In this document: positions 24,695-32,930 of the stretch, piece by piece | Numbering within the stretch: the first letter of the stretch is position 1 | Layout of the letters: every line of letters starts with the position of its first letter | Source of the DNA: Candidatus Polarisedimenticolia bacterium | Lineage (GTDB): Bacteria; Acidobacteriota; Polarisedimenticolia; Gp22-AA2 | DNA length: 64,000 bases | Direction: 5' to 3' | Assembly: GCA_036001465.1 (NCBI GenBank) | Contig: DASYUH010000022.1 | Location: forward strand, 1-64,000 | Made by a program: the position numbers and the translations under genes | The notes under the pieces: model-generated | Database searches by the model: none | What the model saw: only the letters and a program-made list of their open reading frames with translations | Told to the model about the DNA's origin: nothing

Positions 24695-25351
24695 CTACCC
24701 CGGACCCGCGAGCGCGGCGCGCAGCGCCCGGACCGCCTCGGCCGGGTCGGCGGCGGAGGCGATGAACGAGATAGCCGCAACGCCGGCGATCGGCAGGCCG
24801 CGCAGCTCGGCGGCCGTGCCGGGATGGATGCCGCCGATCGCCCAGACGGGGATCTTCGCGGCCTCGGCGATCTTGCGCAGCATCTCCGGCCCCTGCGGCG
24901 GGCCGAAGGCCTCCTTGGAAGGGGTGGCGAAGACCGGGCCGAAGAACAGGTAGTCGGCACCCTCCTTGCCAGCCTGCCTGGCCTCGGCGAGAGAGTGGAC
25001 CGATCGCCCGACCAGGAACTTCTTACCGACATGCCGGCGCGCGGGACCGATCGGCAGGCCCTGGGACGGAAGGTGGACGCCGGCGGCCTTCGCGGCGAGC
25101 GCCACGTCGAGACGGTCGTTCACCACGACGGCGCAGCGCGCACCCCGGGGCTTCGCCGCGTCGACGATCGCCCGGACCAGCTGCAGGAGGGGGCCCCCGG
25201 TCATGTCCCGCTCGCGCACCTGGATCAGGTCGCAGCCGCCGGCGATGGCGGCCGTCACGACCTCGAGCAGCGGGCGATCGCCGGTCGCCTGCCGGCTCGT
25301 GACGAAGCAGACGCCGGGGTGATCAAGTCTCATCGCGGGCGGCGGCGCCAT
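24695..25351 (-). CDS. thiE: thiamine phosphate synthase
   Basis: ThiE joins HMP-pyrophosphate and thiazole phosphate. The 218-residue protein has the family landmarks in order: DLIQVRERD, VVNDRLDVAL, GVHLPSQGL, LVGRSVHS, YLFFGPVFATPSK and WAIGGI. The start could be 25351 or Met7 at 25333; the latter overlaps the end of the preceding membrane-protein gene by 11 bases, so translation is probably coupled either way. No other thiamine gene is in the window, and I see no TPP riboswitch upstream. Confidence 0.92.
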   Translation of the reverse strand: MAPPPAMRLDHPGVCFVTSRQATGDRPLLEVVTAAIAGGCDLIQVRERDMTGGPLLQLVRAIVDAAKPRGARCAVVVNDRLDVALAAKAAGVHLPSQGLPIGPARRHVGKKFLVGRSVHSLAEARQAGKEGADYLFFGPVFATPSKEAFGPPQGPEMLRKIAEAAKIPVWAIGGIHPGTAAELRGLPIAGVAAISFIASAADPAEAVRALRAALAGPG

Positions 25352-25595
25352 CCGGCGATGGGCCCTTGATGGCGCGGCAGAAGGCCAGGAAGTCGATCCC
25401 TCCCATCCCGATCTGGATCAGCCCGATCGACGAGACGCAGCCGCGCACGAAGCCGCTCAGCAGGATCGGCCGCAGCGGGGGTATCTGGGCGAAGTAGGAG
25501 TGCACCCACATGAGCGACCAGGGGACGAGCACCAGGAACACACCGGTCTCGATGATATAAAGAAGATAGAGGAAGTGCAGGATCGGCCGTTTCAT
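25323..25595 (-). CDS. small two-pass membrane protein preceding thiE
   Basis: The 90-residue product has hydrophobic segments at about 8-30 (FLYLLYIIETGVFLVLVPWS) and 43-68 (ILLSGFVRGCVSSIGLIQIG). No family is recognised. Its end overlaps the start of thiE, which argues it is a real coupled gene. It is divergent from mqnA. Confidence 0.65.
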   Translation of the reverse strand: MKRPILHFLYLLYIIETGVFLVLVPWSLMWVHSYFAQIPPLRPILLSGFVRGCVSSIGLIQIGMGGIDFLAFCRAIKGPSPDGAAARDET

Positions 25596-25648
25596 CGCCA
25601 CCGGGGGCCCCCGAAACCTGCACAGGGTAGCAGATTCGGCCGCATTGA

Positions 25649-25676
25649 TTGACTGGCCTCGACCTTTTGATAGAAT
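25649..25676 (+). promoter_or_regulatory. promoter of mqnA-mqnC
   Basis: TTGACT (25649-25654), a 16-base spacer and TAGAAT (25671-25676) with upstream TG. The leader is about 24 bases and contains CGAGGTGA as ribosome binding site. Confidence 0.6.
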
Positions 25677-25706
25677 GGCCGCCCTTGCCGAGGTGACCTC
25701 GACCCC

Positions 25707-26555
25707 ATGGATCATGTGCGCATCGCGTCGGTCCCGTTCGTCAATGCCCAGCCCCTGACCTGGGGCTTCCTGCGCGGCCCCTACCAGGGGCTCTTCAAGG
25801 TGTCGCCCGCCGCTCCGTCCCGGATCGCGGACCTGCTGCGCTCGGGGAAGGCGGACGTCGGGCTGATTCCATCCATCGAGTACCTGGGGCTGCCGGGTGT
25901 CGAGTTCCTGCCGCAGATCTGCATCGCCAGCAAGAGGCGGGTGCGCTCGGTGTTCCTCGCGTCGAGCGCGCCTCTGGAGGACATCCGAAGCGTGGCGCTC
26001 GATTCCAACTCCAGGACCTCGGCGGTCCTCCTCAAGATCATCCTGGCGCACCGGGGGCTCCACGACGTGGCCTACGCCCAGAAGGCGGCGTCGCTCCCGG
26101 AGATGCTGCGCGAGCACGATGCGGCGCTCCTGATCGGCGATGCGGCCCTGGCGGCCGACACGGAAGGACTCCACATCTACGATCTGGCGGCGGAGTGGTT
26201 CGTCATCACCGGGCTGCCGTTCGTCTTCGCCCTATGGGCCGTGAGGCCCGGCGTCGTCCTGCCCGACGGAGTGCGGCCGTTCATCGAGTCGCGCCGCATC
26301 GGCATGGCGTCGATCCCGGAGGTGGCCATCCTGGCGGGTGAGCGCCTGAAGCTGCCGCCCGAGACGATCGAGTCCTACCTCAGGACCAACATCCATTTCT
26401 ACCTCGGGTCGGAGGAGCAGCGCGGGCTCGATCTCTTCTTCCGGCAGGCCCAGGACCTCGGGCTGGCGCCCGGTCGCCGGACGATCCGTTTCCGGGACCC
26501 GCACGACTGGGAGCGGGTGCCGGCCCTTCCGGCGCCGGCGAGGAGGCACACGTGA
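25707..26555 (+). CDS. mqnA: chorismate dehydratase (futalosine pathway)
   Basis: MqnA removes water from chorismate to 3-enolpyruvoyl-benzoate, the first step of futalosine-route menaquinone synthesis. The 282-residue product matches the periplasmic-binding-protein-like fold: ASVPFVNAQPLTWG at the N-terminus, LLRSGKADVGLIPSIEYLGL, and EWFVITGLPFVFALWAV. It overlaps mqnC by four bases (GTGA), forming a tight pair. mqnB, mqnD and mqnE are not in the window. Confidence 0.93.
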   Translation: MDHVRIASVPFVNAQPLTWGFLRGPYQGLFKVSPAAPSRIADLLRSGKADVGLIPSIEYLGLPGVEFLPQICIASKRRVRSVFLASSAPLEDIRSVALDSNSRTSAVLLKIILAHRGLHDVAYAQKAASLPEMLREHDAALLIGDAALAADTEGLHIYDLAAEWFVITGLPFVFALWAVRPGVVLPDGVRPFIESRRIGMASIPEVAILAGERLKLPPETIESYLRTNIHFYLGSEEQRGLDLFFRQAQDLGLAPGRRTIRFRDPHDWERVPALPAPARRHT

Positions 26556-27700
26556 GCGGGGCCGATCGGCTTCCGTCCGGGGACGGAGCCCGTCAGGAAA
26601 TGCGCGTCCCCCGCGTCTCGAATTCCGCCACGGATGCGATCCTGGAGCGCGCCGCCGCGGGCGGGCGGATCGATCCGCAGGAGGCGCTGCTGCTCCTGCG
26701 CCAGGCGCCCCTCATCGACCTGGGGCTGGCGGCCGACCGGACGCGCCACCGCCTGCACCCCGAGCCGATCGTCACCTACATCGTCGACCGCAACATCAAC
26801 TACACGAACGTCTGCGTGGTGCGCTGCTCGTTCTGCGCCTTCTATCGCGACCCGGGGCATCCGGAGGGGTACCTGCACTCGAGGGAGTCGCTGCACGCCA
26901 AGATCGAGGAGACCCTGGCCCTGGGCGGCACCGGCGTCCTGATGCAGGGGGGGCACCACCCCGACCTGCCCCTCGAGTGGTACGAGGACCTCCTGCGCTC
27001 GTTCAAGGAGAAGTTCCCTCGCCTGCACGTGCACGCCTTCTCGCCCCCCGAGATCCAGCACATCGTGCACGTGTCGAAGCGGCCCCTCGAGGTGGTCCTG
27101 CGCCGCCTCAAGGCGGCCGGTCTCGACAGCATTCCCGGCGGAGGGGGGGAGATCCTGGTGGACGAGGTGCGCCTCCAGATCTCGCCGCTCAAGACGATGT
27201 CCGGCGACTGGCTCGGGGTGATGGAAGCGGCGCACGCCCTCGGCCTGCCGTCGACCGCCACCATGATGTTCGGCCACGTGGAGACCTATGCCGACCGCGT
27301 CGCCCACATGGACAAGATCCGCTCCCTGCAGGACCGGAGCCTCTCGAAAGGGGGCGCGGCCTTCACCGCGTTCATCGCCTGGACCTACAAGACGGAGAAC
27401 ACCGCGCTGGGGGGCCGGGAGGTCACCAGCGCCGAATACCTGCGCACCCAGGCGGTCGCGCGCCTGTTCATGGACAACATCCCGAACATCCAGTCGTCCT
27501 GGGTCACGCAGGGAAAGGAGATCGGCCAGGTGGCCCTGAAGTTCGGGGCCAACGACATGGGCAGCACGATGATCGAGGAGAACGTCGTGCGCGCCGCCGG
27601 GGCGTACGGCTGCACCAACCGCACGGAGATCGAGCGCCTCATCCACGAGGCCGGTTACGTCCCCCGCCAGAGGGACACGCTGTACCGGCTGGTGTCCTGA
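26552..27700 (+). CDS. mqnC: cyclic dehypoxanthinyl futalosine synthase
   Basis: This radical SAM enzyme cyclises dehypoxanthinyl futalosine. The 382-residue product has a CxxxCxxC site at C88, C92 and C95 (CVVRCSFCAF), then TLALGGTGVLMQGGHHPDLP, IPGGGGEIL and the MqnC-type C-terminal segment NDMGSTMIEENVVRAAGA. The GTG start is preceded by AGGAGG inside the end of mqnA. It belongs to the MqnC/MqnE/CofH superfamily; the spacing and mqnA context favour MqnC. Confidence 0.93.
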   Translation: MSGADRLPSGDGARQEMRVPRVSNSATDAILERAAAGGRIDPQEALLLLRQAPLIDLGLAADRTRHRLHPEPIVTYIVDRNINYTNVCVVRCSFCAFYRDPGHPEGYLHSRESLHAKIEETLALGGTGVLMQGGHHPDLPLEWYEDLLRSFKEKFPRLHVHAFSPPEIQHIVHVSKRPLEVVLRRLKAAGLDSIPGGGGEILVDEVRLQISPLKTMSGDWLGVMEAAHALGLPSTATMMFGHVETYADRVAHMDKIRSLQDRSLSKGGAAFTAFIAWTYKTENTALGGREVTSAEYLRTQAVARLFMDNIPNIQSSWVTQGKEIGQVALKFGANDMGSTMIEENVVRAAGAYGCTNRTEIERLIHEAGYVPRQRDTLYRLVS

Positions 27701-27715
27701 CCAGGCGCACCTCTC

Positions 27716-28099
27716 ATGAGCCTCCTCGTCATCATCAAGGCGATGCTGATCGCGGCGGTGCTCCTCACGTTCCTGGCGGCCGCCGGGACGATCGCCTATC
27801 GCATCACGGAGAAAGCCCTCGAGGTCCTGATTCTGGGCTGGGTGATACGGCGGATCCCGCTTGCCGACATCGAGGAGGTCCATCGGCGCGGCGCCCTGAT
27901 CCACGAGAACTGGTCGTCCCTGAAGTTCTGGAACAGCGTCACCGTCAGGCGGCGCAGCGGCTGGTTCCGGAATTTCGTCATCAGCCCCGACGATCCGGAC
28001 CGGTTCGTCGTCAGGCTTCAGGGGGCGATGTCCCACACCGGAGGCGGCCTGAACGGCGCCCGGAGCGAGACCCAGCCCGATTCTCGGACAGGCTCCTAG
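27716..28099 (+). CDS. small membrane protein with PH-like domain, unknown
   Basis: The 127-residue product has one N-terminal transmembrane helix (about 4-26) and a beta-rich soluble part (ALEVLILGWVIRRIPLADIE to PDRFVVRLQG) resembling bacterial PH-type domains. It lies 15 bases after mqnC and is probably in the same transcript. The final seven codons, including the stop, lie in the palindromic repeat copy at 28084-28099, so the present C-terminus may be repeat-derived. Confidence 0.6.
   Translation: MSLLVIIKAMLIAAVLLTFLAAAGTIAYRITEKALEVLILGWVIRRIPLADIEEVHRRGALIHENWSSLKFWNSVTVRRRSGWFRNFVISPDDPDRFVVRLQGAMSHTGGGLNGARSETQPDSRTGS
28084..28099. repeat. AGGAGCCTGTC element, copy C, supplying both convergent stops
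   Basis: On the minus strand the sequence reads CTAGGAGCCTGTCCGAG. TAG at 28097-28099 ends the plus-strand gene, and CTA at 28096-28098 is the TAG stop of the AmrS gene. Only a half-palindrome is recognisable. Confidence 0.55.
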
Positions 28100-29196
28100 C
28101 GCCCCGGCCCCGCGGTCTGGCCGTGGAATGCGCCTCCCCGCCACAGCCCCGGGATCGCCAGGCCGCAGGCGGGGCAGGTCCCGTCGCGCGAGATTCTGTA
28201 CTCCAGGATCCTGTATCCGAGGCGCCCCACCAGGATCGCGTCGCACCCGGGGCAGCGCGTGTTCTCGAAGTCCCCCACCGCGCCCGGAATGTTTCCCGCG
28301 TAGACGAACCGCAGCCCTTCCTCCCGCCCGATCGAGGCCGCGCGCAGGAGGGTCGAGGCCGGCGTGTCGTCCGGGTCGGTCATCCTGTAGTCCTTGTGGA
28401 AGGCGGTCACGTGCCACGGGATGTCCGGCGACACGCCCGCCAGAAAGCGCGCCATGTCCGTGATCTCCTCGTTCGAATCGTTGAAGCCGGGGATCAAAAG
28501 CGTGACGATCTCCAACCAGAAGCCCTTGGCCTTCAGGAGCACGATGGTGTCGAGGACGTTGCGGAGCGTGCCGCCGAGCCCGCGGTAGCTGCGGTCGCGG
28601 AACGACTTGAGATCGACCTTGTAGAGCCGGACGTACGGCCGGATGTACTCCAGGACCTGCTCCGTGCCGTTGCCGTTGCTGATGTACGCGCAGACCAGCC
28701 CCGCCTCGACCGCCTCCCGGAAAATCGCCACGGCCCACTCCGAGGTGATCAGGGGCTCGTTGTAGGTCGACGCCAGGATCGGCGCCCCGCTCCGGCCCGC
28801 GAGCGCCACGAGATCCGCGGGGCTCACCCGCTCGGGAGCGGACACCGCCTTCGGGTCCCGGATCGCCTGCGACGTGATCCAGTTCTGGCAGTAGGCGCAG
28901 TGGAAGTCACAGCCGAGCATGCCGAAGGAGAGGGCGAGCGCCCCCGGCAGGGCGTGGAAGAACGGCTTCTTCTCGACCGGATCGCACTGCAGGGCCCCCA
29001 CGTACCCCCAGGGGACCTTCAGGGTCCCTCCCTCGTTGAAGCGGACCTTGCAGATTCCCGGCCGCCCCGCAGGGATGAGGCAGCGGTGACCACAGGCGTG
29101 GCAGCGGACCGCGGCGTCCTGCAGGCGCTCGTAGATCTCGCCCGCGCGCGTCAGTTCCGAGAGAGTCCGCGCCAGGGGTCCCGCTGCCTGTGCCAT
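28096..29196 (-). CDS. amrS: AmmeMemoRadiSam-type radical SAM enzyme
   Basis: The 366-residue protein resembles AmrS/PFL-activase-like enzymes of unknown reaction. The N-terminus carries an unusual Cys set (C32, C35, C39, C49: CHACGHRC, GICKV). The radical SAM motif is C96-x3-C100-x2-C103 (CDFHCAYCQN). Family segments STYNEPLITSEWA, YISNGNGT and LLIPGFNDS are present. A C-terminal ribbon-like CPGC/CPACG pair closes the protein. The usual AMMECR1 and MEMO partners are not adjacent, so it is an orphan here. TATACT lies 9 bases before the ATG. Confidence 0.85.
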   Translation of the reverse strand: MAQAAGPLARTLSELTRAGEIYERLQDAAVRCHACGHRCLIPAGRPGICKVRFNEGGTLKVPWGYVGALQCDPVEKKPFFHALPGALALSFGMLGCDFHCAYCQNWITSQAIRDPKAVSAPERVSPADLVALAGRSGAPILASTYNEPLITSEWAVAIFREAVEAGLVCAYISNGNGTEQVLEYIRPYVRLYKVDLKSFRDRSYRGLGGTLRNVLDTIVLLKAKGFWLEIVTLLIPGFNDSNEEITDMARFLAGVSPDIPWHVTAFHKDYRMTDPDDTPASTLLRAASIGREEGLRFVYAGNIPGAVGDFENTRCPGCDAILVGRLGYRILEYRISRDGTCPACGLAIPGLWRGGAFHGQTAGPGR

Positions 29197-29373
29197 GACA
29201 TGAGGAGTATAGCGCCGCCCACGTTCCGGGACGTACCGCCGGCATCCTGTGGTATCCTCGGCCTCGCATCGTCTCGCCGCGCTTGCTGGAAGTATCCCGA
29301 ACGTCCCGGTCGCCCGCTTGCTGCGGGATTCCGCGTCTCGAGCGGGCTCACGGGCGTGCTGAGGAGCGCTGGG

Positions 29374-30063
29374 TTGCATCCTGGAATCCTGGCGGCCGGC
29401 GGGACGGCCGCCCTGCTTCTGCTCCTGCTCGGAGTCCTTGCAGCCGGAACGGCCGGCGTGCTGTTCGCCCGCCGTCTCGAGCTGACCCGGAGCGTCATGG
29501 TGCACGCCCCCGCGGGGCGTGCCTGGGAATTCGTCCGCCACCTGCCTGCCCTGCACGAGCGCCACGGCAAGGCGCGCGAGCTGTGTCCCATCACCGCATG
29601 GTCGCTGCGGCACGGCGACGGCGCGCACGCCGGATCGGTGTGGCGTGCCCACGGCGACTGGGACGGCTCCCCCTACTGGGCCGACCTCGAGGTCGTACGA
29701 GTCGATCCGGGCCGGCAGCTGGCCTTCGCCCTGCGCCGCGACTCCCTGGGGACGCACCGCGGGCTCAAGACGCACCTCGGCACCCTGCTCCTCGAGACGG
29801 CCGGAAGCGACGCGACCAAGCTCACGTGGTGCCTGCGGGCCGAGCTGCGCGGGCCGCGCCTGATCCTGGCCCGGATGAGGTCCCGATCCCGGCTTCAGGC
29901 CCGACTCTTCGATCAGGGGCTGCGCTCGCTCAAGGTGGAGATCGACAACTCCGCTCGTGAGGGGACGGAGACCGATCGCAGCGCGGATGAGGCGTCCACG
30001 GTGGCGCCCGCCCCCCCGCCTCCACCGGCGCGGATCCCGCGCGGCCCCGAAACGAGCGCTTAG
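29374..30063 (+). CDS. SRPBCC/START-like protein with N-terminal membrane anchor
   Basis: I place the start at TTG 29374, because GAGGAG lies 7 bases before it; a GTG at 29356 is the alternative. The 229-residue product has an N-terminal transmembrane segment (GTAALLLLLLGVLAAGTAGV) and a SRPBCC ligand-binding domain (about 38-190: SVMVHAPAGRAWEFVRHLPA, DLEVVRVDPGRQLAFAL). A basic helix and a disordered Pro-rich tail follow. The ligand is unknown. The gene ends in a 4-base overlap with the convergent DUF885 gene (TTAG). Confidence 0.65.
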   Translation: MHPGILAAGGTAALLLLLLGVLAAGTAGVLFARRLELTRSVMVHAPAGRAWEFVRHLPALHERHGKARELCPITAWSLRHGDGAHAGSVWRAHGDWDGSPYWADLEVVRVDPGRQLAFALRRDSLGTHRGLKTHLGTLLLETAGSDATKLTWCLRAELRGPRLILARMRSRSRLQARLFDQGLRSLKVEIDNSAREGTETDRSADEASTVAPAPPPPPARIPRGPETSA

Positions 30064-31991
30064 CGGGATTCGGCCAGCAGGCTCTCCCGGAAGTACCCGG
30101 CAGGAATCGTTCCGGCCGAGAGGAAGCGCTCGTGGAAGGCGCGCGGGGAGAAGCGATCTCCCTGGAGGGCACGGACCCGATCGCGCAGCTCGAGGATGTC
30201 CCGCTTGCCGAGGTGGTAGGTGATGGCCTGGGTAGGCCATTTCGAGTAGCGGTAGATGGCGCGACGCGCGCCGTTGCAGGCGGCGAGGCGGACCGGGTCG
30301 GTCGGGTTGCCGGTGCAGGCATCCGGCAGGAATTCCACGTGCTCCAGGTAGTACGCCACCGCGTCGTCGAAGCTCATGCGGCCGGTGTGGAGGCCCGTGT
30401 CCAGGCGGACCCGGGCGTCCCGCAGCACCTGCCATTTCAACTGGTACAGCCGCTCCTCCGGCGTGTAGAAGCCGCCGGGCGCCCCCGGCTGCGGCTCCGC
30501 CATGAGCTGCTCGGCATAGAGGGCCCAGCCCTCGGCCGACATGCTGTCCTCCCACATCGAGGATGAGTCCTCCACCGCTCCGGGGGTGAGCCACCGGACC
30601 GCGGCGATCGAGGCCCCCTTCTGCCGCATGAACTGGTATTGCCAGTCGTGCCCCGGGAATCCCTCGTGGGCGCACAGATCGGCCACCGCGTGGATGTTGT
30701 TCTCCTTCAGCACGCCGAGCGCGCCGTGCGAGGCGGTCAGGTAGAAGCGGCCGATCCCCTGCGGCTTGAACGCGGGGGCCGGGTAGTAGGCCGCCTCGAG
30801 AGTGCTTTCGAGCATCGCGGGGGTCTCGACGATCTCGAGGCGGTAGTCCTGGGGAAGCGCGAACATCCTGTGCCGCCGGGCGTACTCCACCAGCTCCAGC
30901 GCCTTGCGCCGGTAGGTGGCGAACATCTCCTCGTCGCTCTTGGGGTACTCCCGCGCCAGGTCGTCCATCACCCGCCGGACCGACAGGATCGATGCCCGGG
31001 GGCCGCTCCAGTCGAGGCGCAGGCTCCGGCGGCGCGCCACCTCGCGGGCCACCTCCAGCAGCTGGTTCCGGCTCTCCTCGACCTGGCTTCCGCCGTACGC
31101 GAACAGGGACGCGGCGGTCTCCTTCGGGTCGAGACGCAGGTTGTTGTGCAGGCGCCACTCGTACTCGGCCTCGCCGGCTGCGTACCGGTCCCCGTCCTTG
31201 AACGGCCGGTACGCCTCCTCGAGAAAGGTCCCCAGGTCCCGGAAGGCGGCGGCCGCCTCCCGGCCCGCTTCGTTCAAATCCTTCAGCACCGGATCCCGGT
31301 GGATCTGTCCTTGCAGGTGGCCGGCCGCCAGGCCGGGCAGGCTCTCGCCGAAGTAGGTGGCGTGGCCGCCGGTCGCGTCCAGGCCGTCGTACTGGACAAC
31401 CCGGTAATCGGGGATGACGCCCGCCTCGATCCCTTCGCGCAGGCTCTCCCGCACTCCGCGCAGGTACGCCGGGACGGCGCGCACGCGCCGGATGACCCGC
31501 TCCCATTCCTGCGCCGTCCCGAGGCCACCCCCCGGGAGCGGGGTCATCTGCTGGATCTGCCAGTCGACGCCGCGGAACGGCGCCACGGTGTATGTGTCGA
31601 TGCTTTTCAGATCGTGGCGCGCGTCCTCCATCATGTGCTTCAGGAAACGCACCTGAGCCCGCACCACATCCCGGTCGATCGCGTCCGCCGCCGACAGCGA
31701 CCCGGGGTCGACCCGGTCGAGGTCGGCGAGGATCGATTCGTAGAACGCCTTCCGATCGGCGCGCCCTGACCTGGAGACGTCCGGCAGGCCGGCGTTGATG
31801 TCGGAGAGCTCCGGGCTGTAGGCGTCGGCGCCGAGGTAGGTGGCGGTGACCGGATCCCGCTTCAGGTAGCCGACGAAGTATTTCTCGCGGACCTGCGGCC
31901 AGGGCAACCGGGCGTCCTTTCCGGAGCAGGCGAGGGACGGAAGACACGACACGGCCAGGAGGGCCGGCAGCGCAAGACTTTTCACATGCAT
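30060..31991 (-). CDS. DUF885-family lipoprotein, probable metallopeptidase
   Basis: The 643-residue product starts with a lipoprotein signal (SCLPSLAC, Cys about residue 22). It has the DUF885 architecture: long helical repeats, and a zinc-site-like motif H-E-x-x-P-G-H in AHEGFPGHDWQ, with a downstream Glu-rich helix (EDSSSMWEDSMSAEGWALYAEQLM). Family members are believed to be exported metallo-carboxypeptidase-like enzymes. The substrate is unknown. The ATG follows GGGGACGTCGGG. Confidence 0.85.
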   Translation of the reverse strand: MHVKSLALPALLAVSCLPSLACSGKDARLPWPQVREKYFVGYLKRDPVTATYLGADAYSPELSDINAGLPDVSRSGRADRKAFYESILADLDRVDPGSLSAADAIDRDVVRAQVRFLKHMMEDARHDLKSIDTYTVAPFRGVDWQIQQMTPLPGGGLGTAQEWERVIRRVRAVPAYLRGVRESLREGIEAGVIPDYRVVQYDGLDATGGHATYFGESLPGLAAGHLQGQIHRDPVLKDLNEAGREAAAAFRDLGTFLEEAYRPFKDGDRYAAGEAEYEWRLHNNLRLDPKETAASLFAYGGSQVEESRNQLLEVAREVARRRSLRLDWSGPRASILSVRRVMDDLAREYPKSDEEMFATYRRKALELVEYARRHRMFALPQDYRLEIVETPAMLESTLEAAYYPAPAFKPQGIGRFYLTASHGALGVLKENNIHAVADLCAHEGFPGHDWQYQFMRQKGASIAAVRWLTPGAVEDSSSMWEDSMSAEGWALYAEQLMAEPQPGAPGGFYTPEERLYQLKWQVLRDARVRLDTGLHTGRMSFDDAVAYYLEHVEFLPDACTGNPTDPVRLAACNGARRAIYRYSKWPTQAITYHLGKRDILELRDRVRALQGDRFSPRAFHERFLSAGTIPAGYFRESLLAESR

Positions 31992-32054
31992 CCCGACGTC
32001 CCCGGCGCCACGAGCCTCTCCCGGCGGGGGCGCATGATAGCATGAGGAACGACC

Positions 32055-32924
32055 ATGAACTCGCACCGCCTGGGAAAGGTGCCGGCCGCCATCCTGCCGG
32101 CCGCGGCCCTGGCGCTGGCGCTCGCCGGACGCCCGGAGGCCCCGGCCGCTCCGCCCGTTCCGTCCGCCGGGGCGCCGCATCCCTCGGCTCCGATCGTCCG
32201 CGCCGCGGGGATGACGCTCGAGTCGCGCCTGGGACGCATCGTGGTGACCGGCGTCGCCGGCGGATCCCCGGCGGACCGGGCCGGCGTTCTTCCCCTGGAC
32301 GTGCTTCTGGTGGTGAACGGCCGGAGCCTGGTCGATCTCGATCCCCTCTCCCCCGCCGAGGTGCTGCGCCTCCTGCGGGATGACAAGGCGAACGGGACGC
32401 GCCTCGTGGTCGGACGGGGCGCCGGAACCCTCACGGTCGATCTCCCGCAGGATCGGGCAGAGACCTGGACGGCCCCCGCGGCGCCGGAGGAGCTGCGCCC
32501 CGGCGTGCTGGCCCCGCTGTTCACGGCGACCGATCTCAAGGGGAACCCGTTCGCCCTCGAGGGCCTCAGGAAACGTCCGGTGCTTCTCGATTTCTGGGCC
32601 AGCACCTGCCCCCCGTGCCTGAAAAACGTCATTCCGCTCCGACGCATCGCCGAAGAGTATGCGGGTCGCCTGGCGATCGTGGGCGTGAGCCTGGACGAGG
32701 AACGGCCGGCCTTCGAGGCGTTCGCCTACAACCAGCACCTGCCCGGGTTCCAGATCTTCGACGGCGGCGGCTGGCACGGACCGATCGCCCGGCTGTACGG
32801 CGTGGCCGGGACCGGGATTCCCCGCTACATCCTGCTGGACGCCGACGGCCGCATCGTCGCGATCGAAGCCCTGCAGGACCTCGAGGACGACATCGCCCGC
32901 CTGGCGGGGGGCCGCGCACCCTAG
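32055..32924 (+). CDS. exported PDZ-thioredoxin (TlpA-like) fusion protein
   Basis: The 289-residue product has a signal peptide (about 1-27), a Pro/Ala spacer and a PDZ-like domain (about 50-130: MTLESRLGRIVVTGVAGGSP, ADRAGVLPLDVLLVVNGRSL). A TlpA/ResA-type thioredoxin domain follows (about 150-288), with the redox pair C185-P-P-C188 and cis-Pro context GTGIPRYILLD. CPPC is less common than CEPC or CPPC-flanked TlpA variants. It probably reduces or reshuffles disulfides of periplasmic clients that the PDZ domain recruits; this is inference. The ATG follows TGAGGAACGACC. Confidence 0.85.
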   Translation: MNSHRLGKVPAAILPAAALALALAGRPEAPAAPPVPSAGAPHPSAPIVRAAGMTLESRLGRIVVTGVAGGSPADRAGVLPLDVLLVVNGRSLVDLDPLSPAEVLRLLRDDKANGTRLVVGRGAGTLTVDLPQDRAETWTAPAAPEELRPGVLAPLFTATDLKGNPFALEGLRKRPVLLDFWASTCPPCLKNVIPLRRIAEEYAGRLAIVGVSLDEERPAFEAFAYNQHLPGFQIFDGGGWHGPIARLYGVAGTGIPRYILLDADGRIVAIEALQDLEDDIARLAGGRAP

Positions 32925-32930
32925 AGGGCC

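Noticed and set aside
29275-29340. Direct repeats of CGCTTGCTG upstream of the SRPBCC gene
   Set aside because: Only nine bases are shared and the flanks differ, so this is compatible with chance in this composition.
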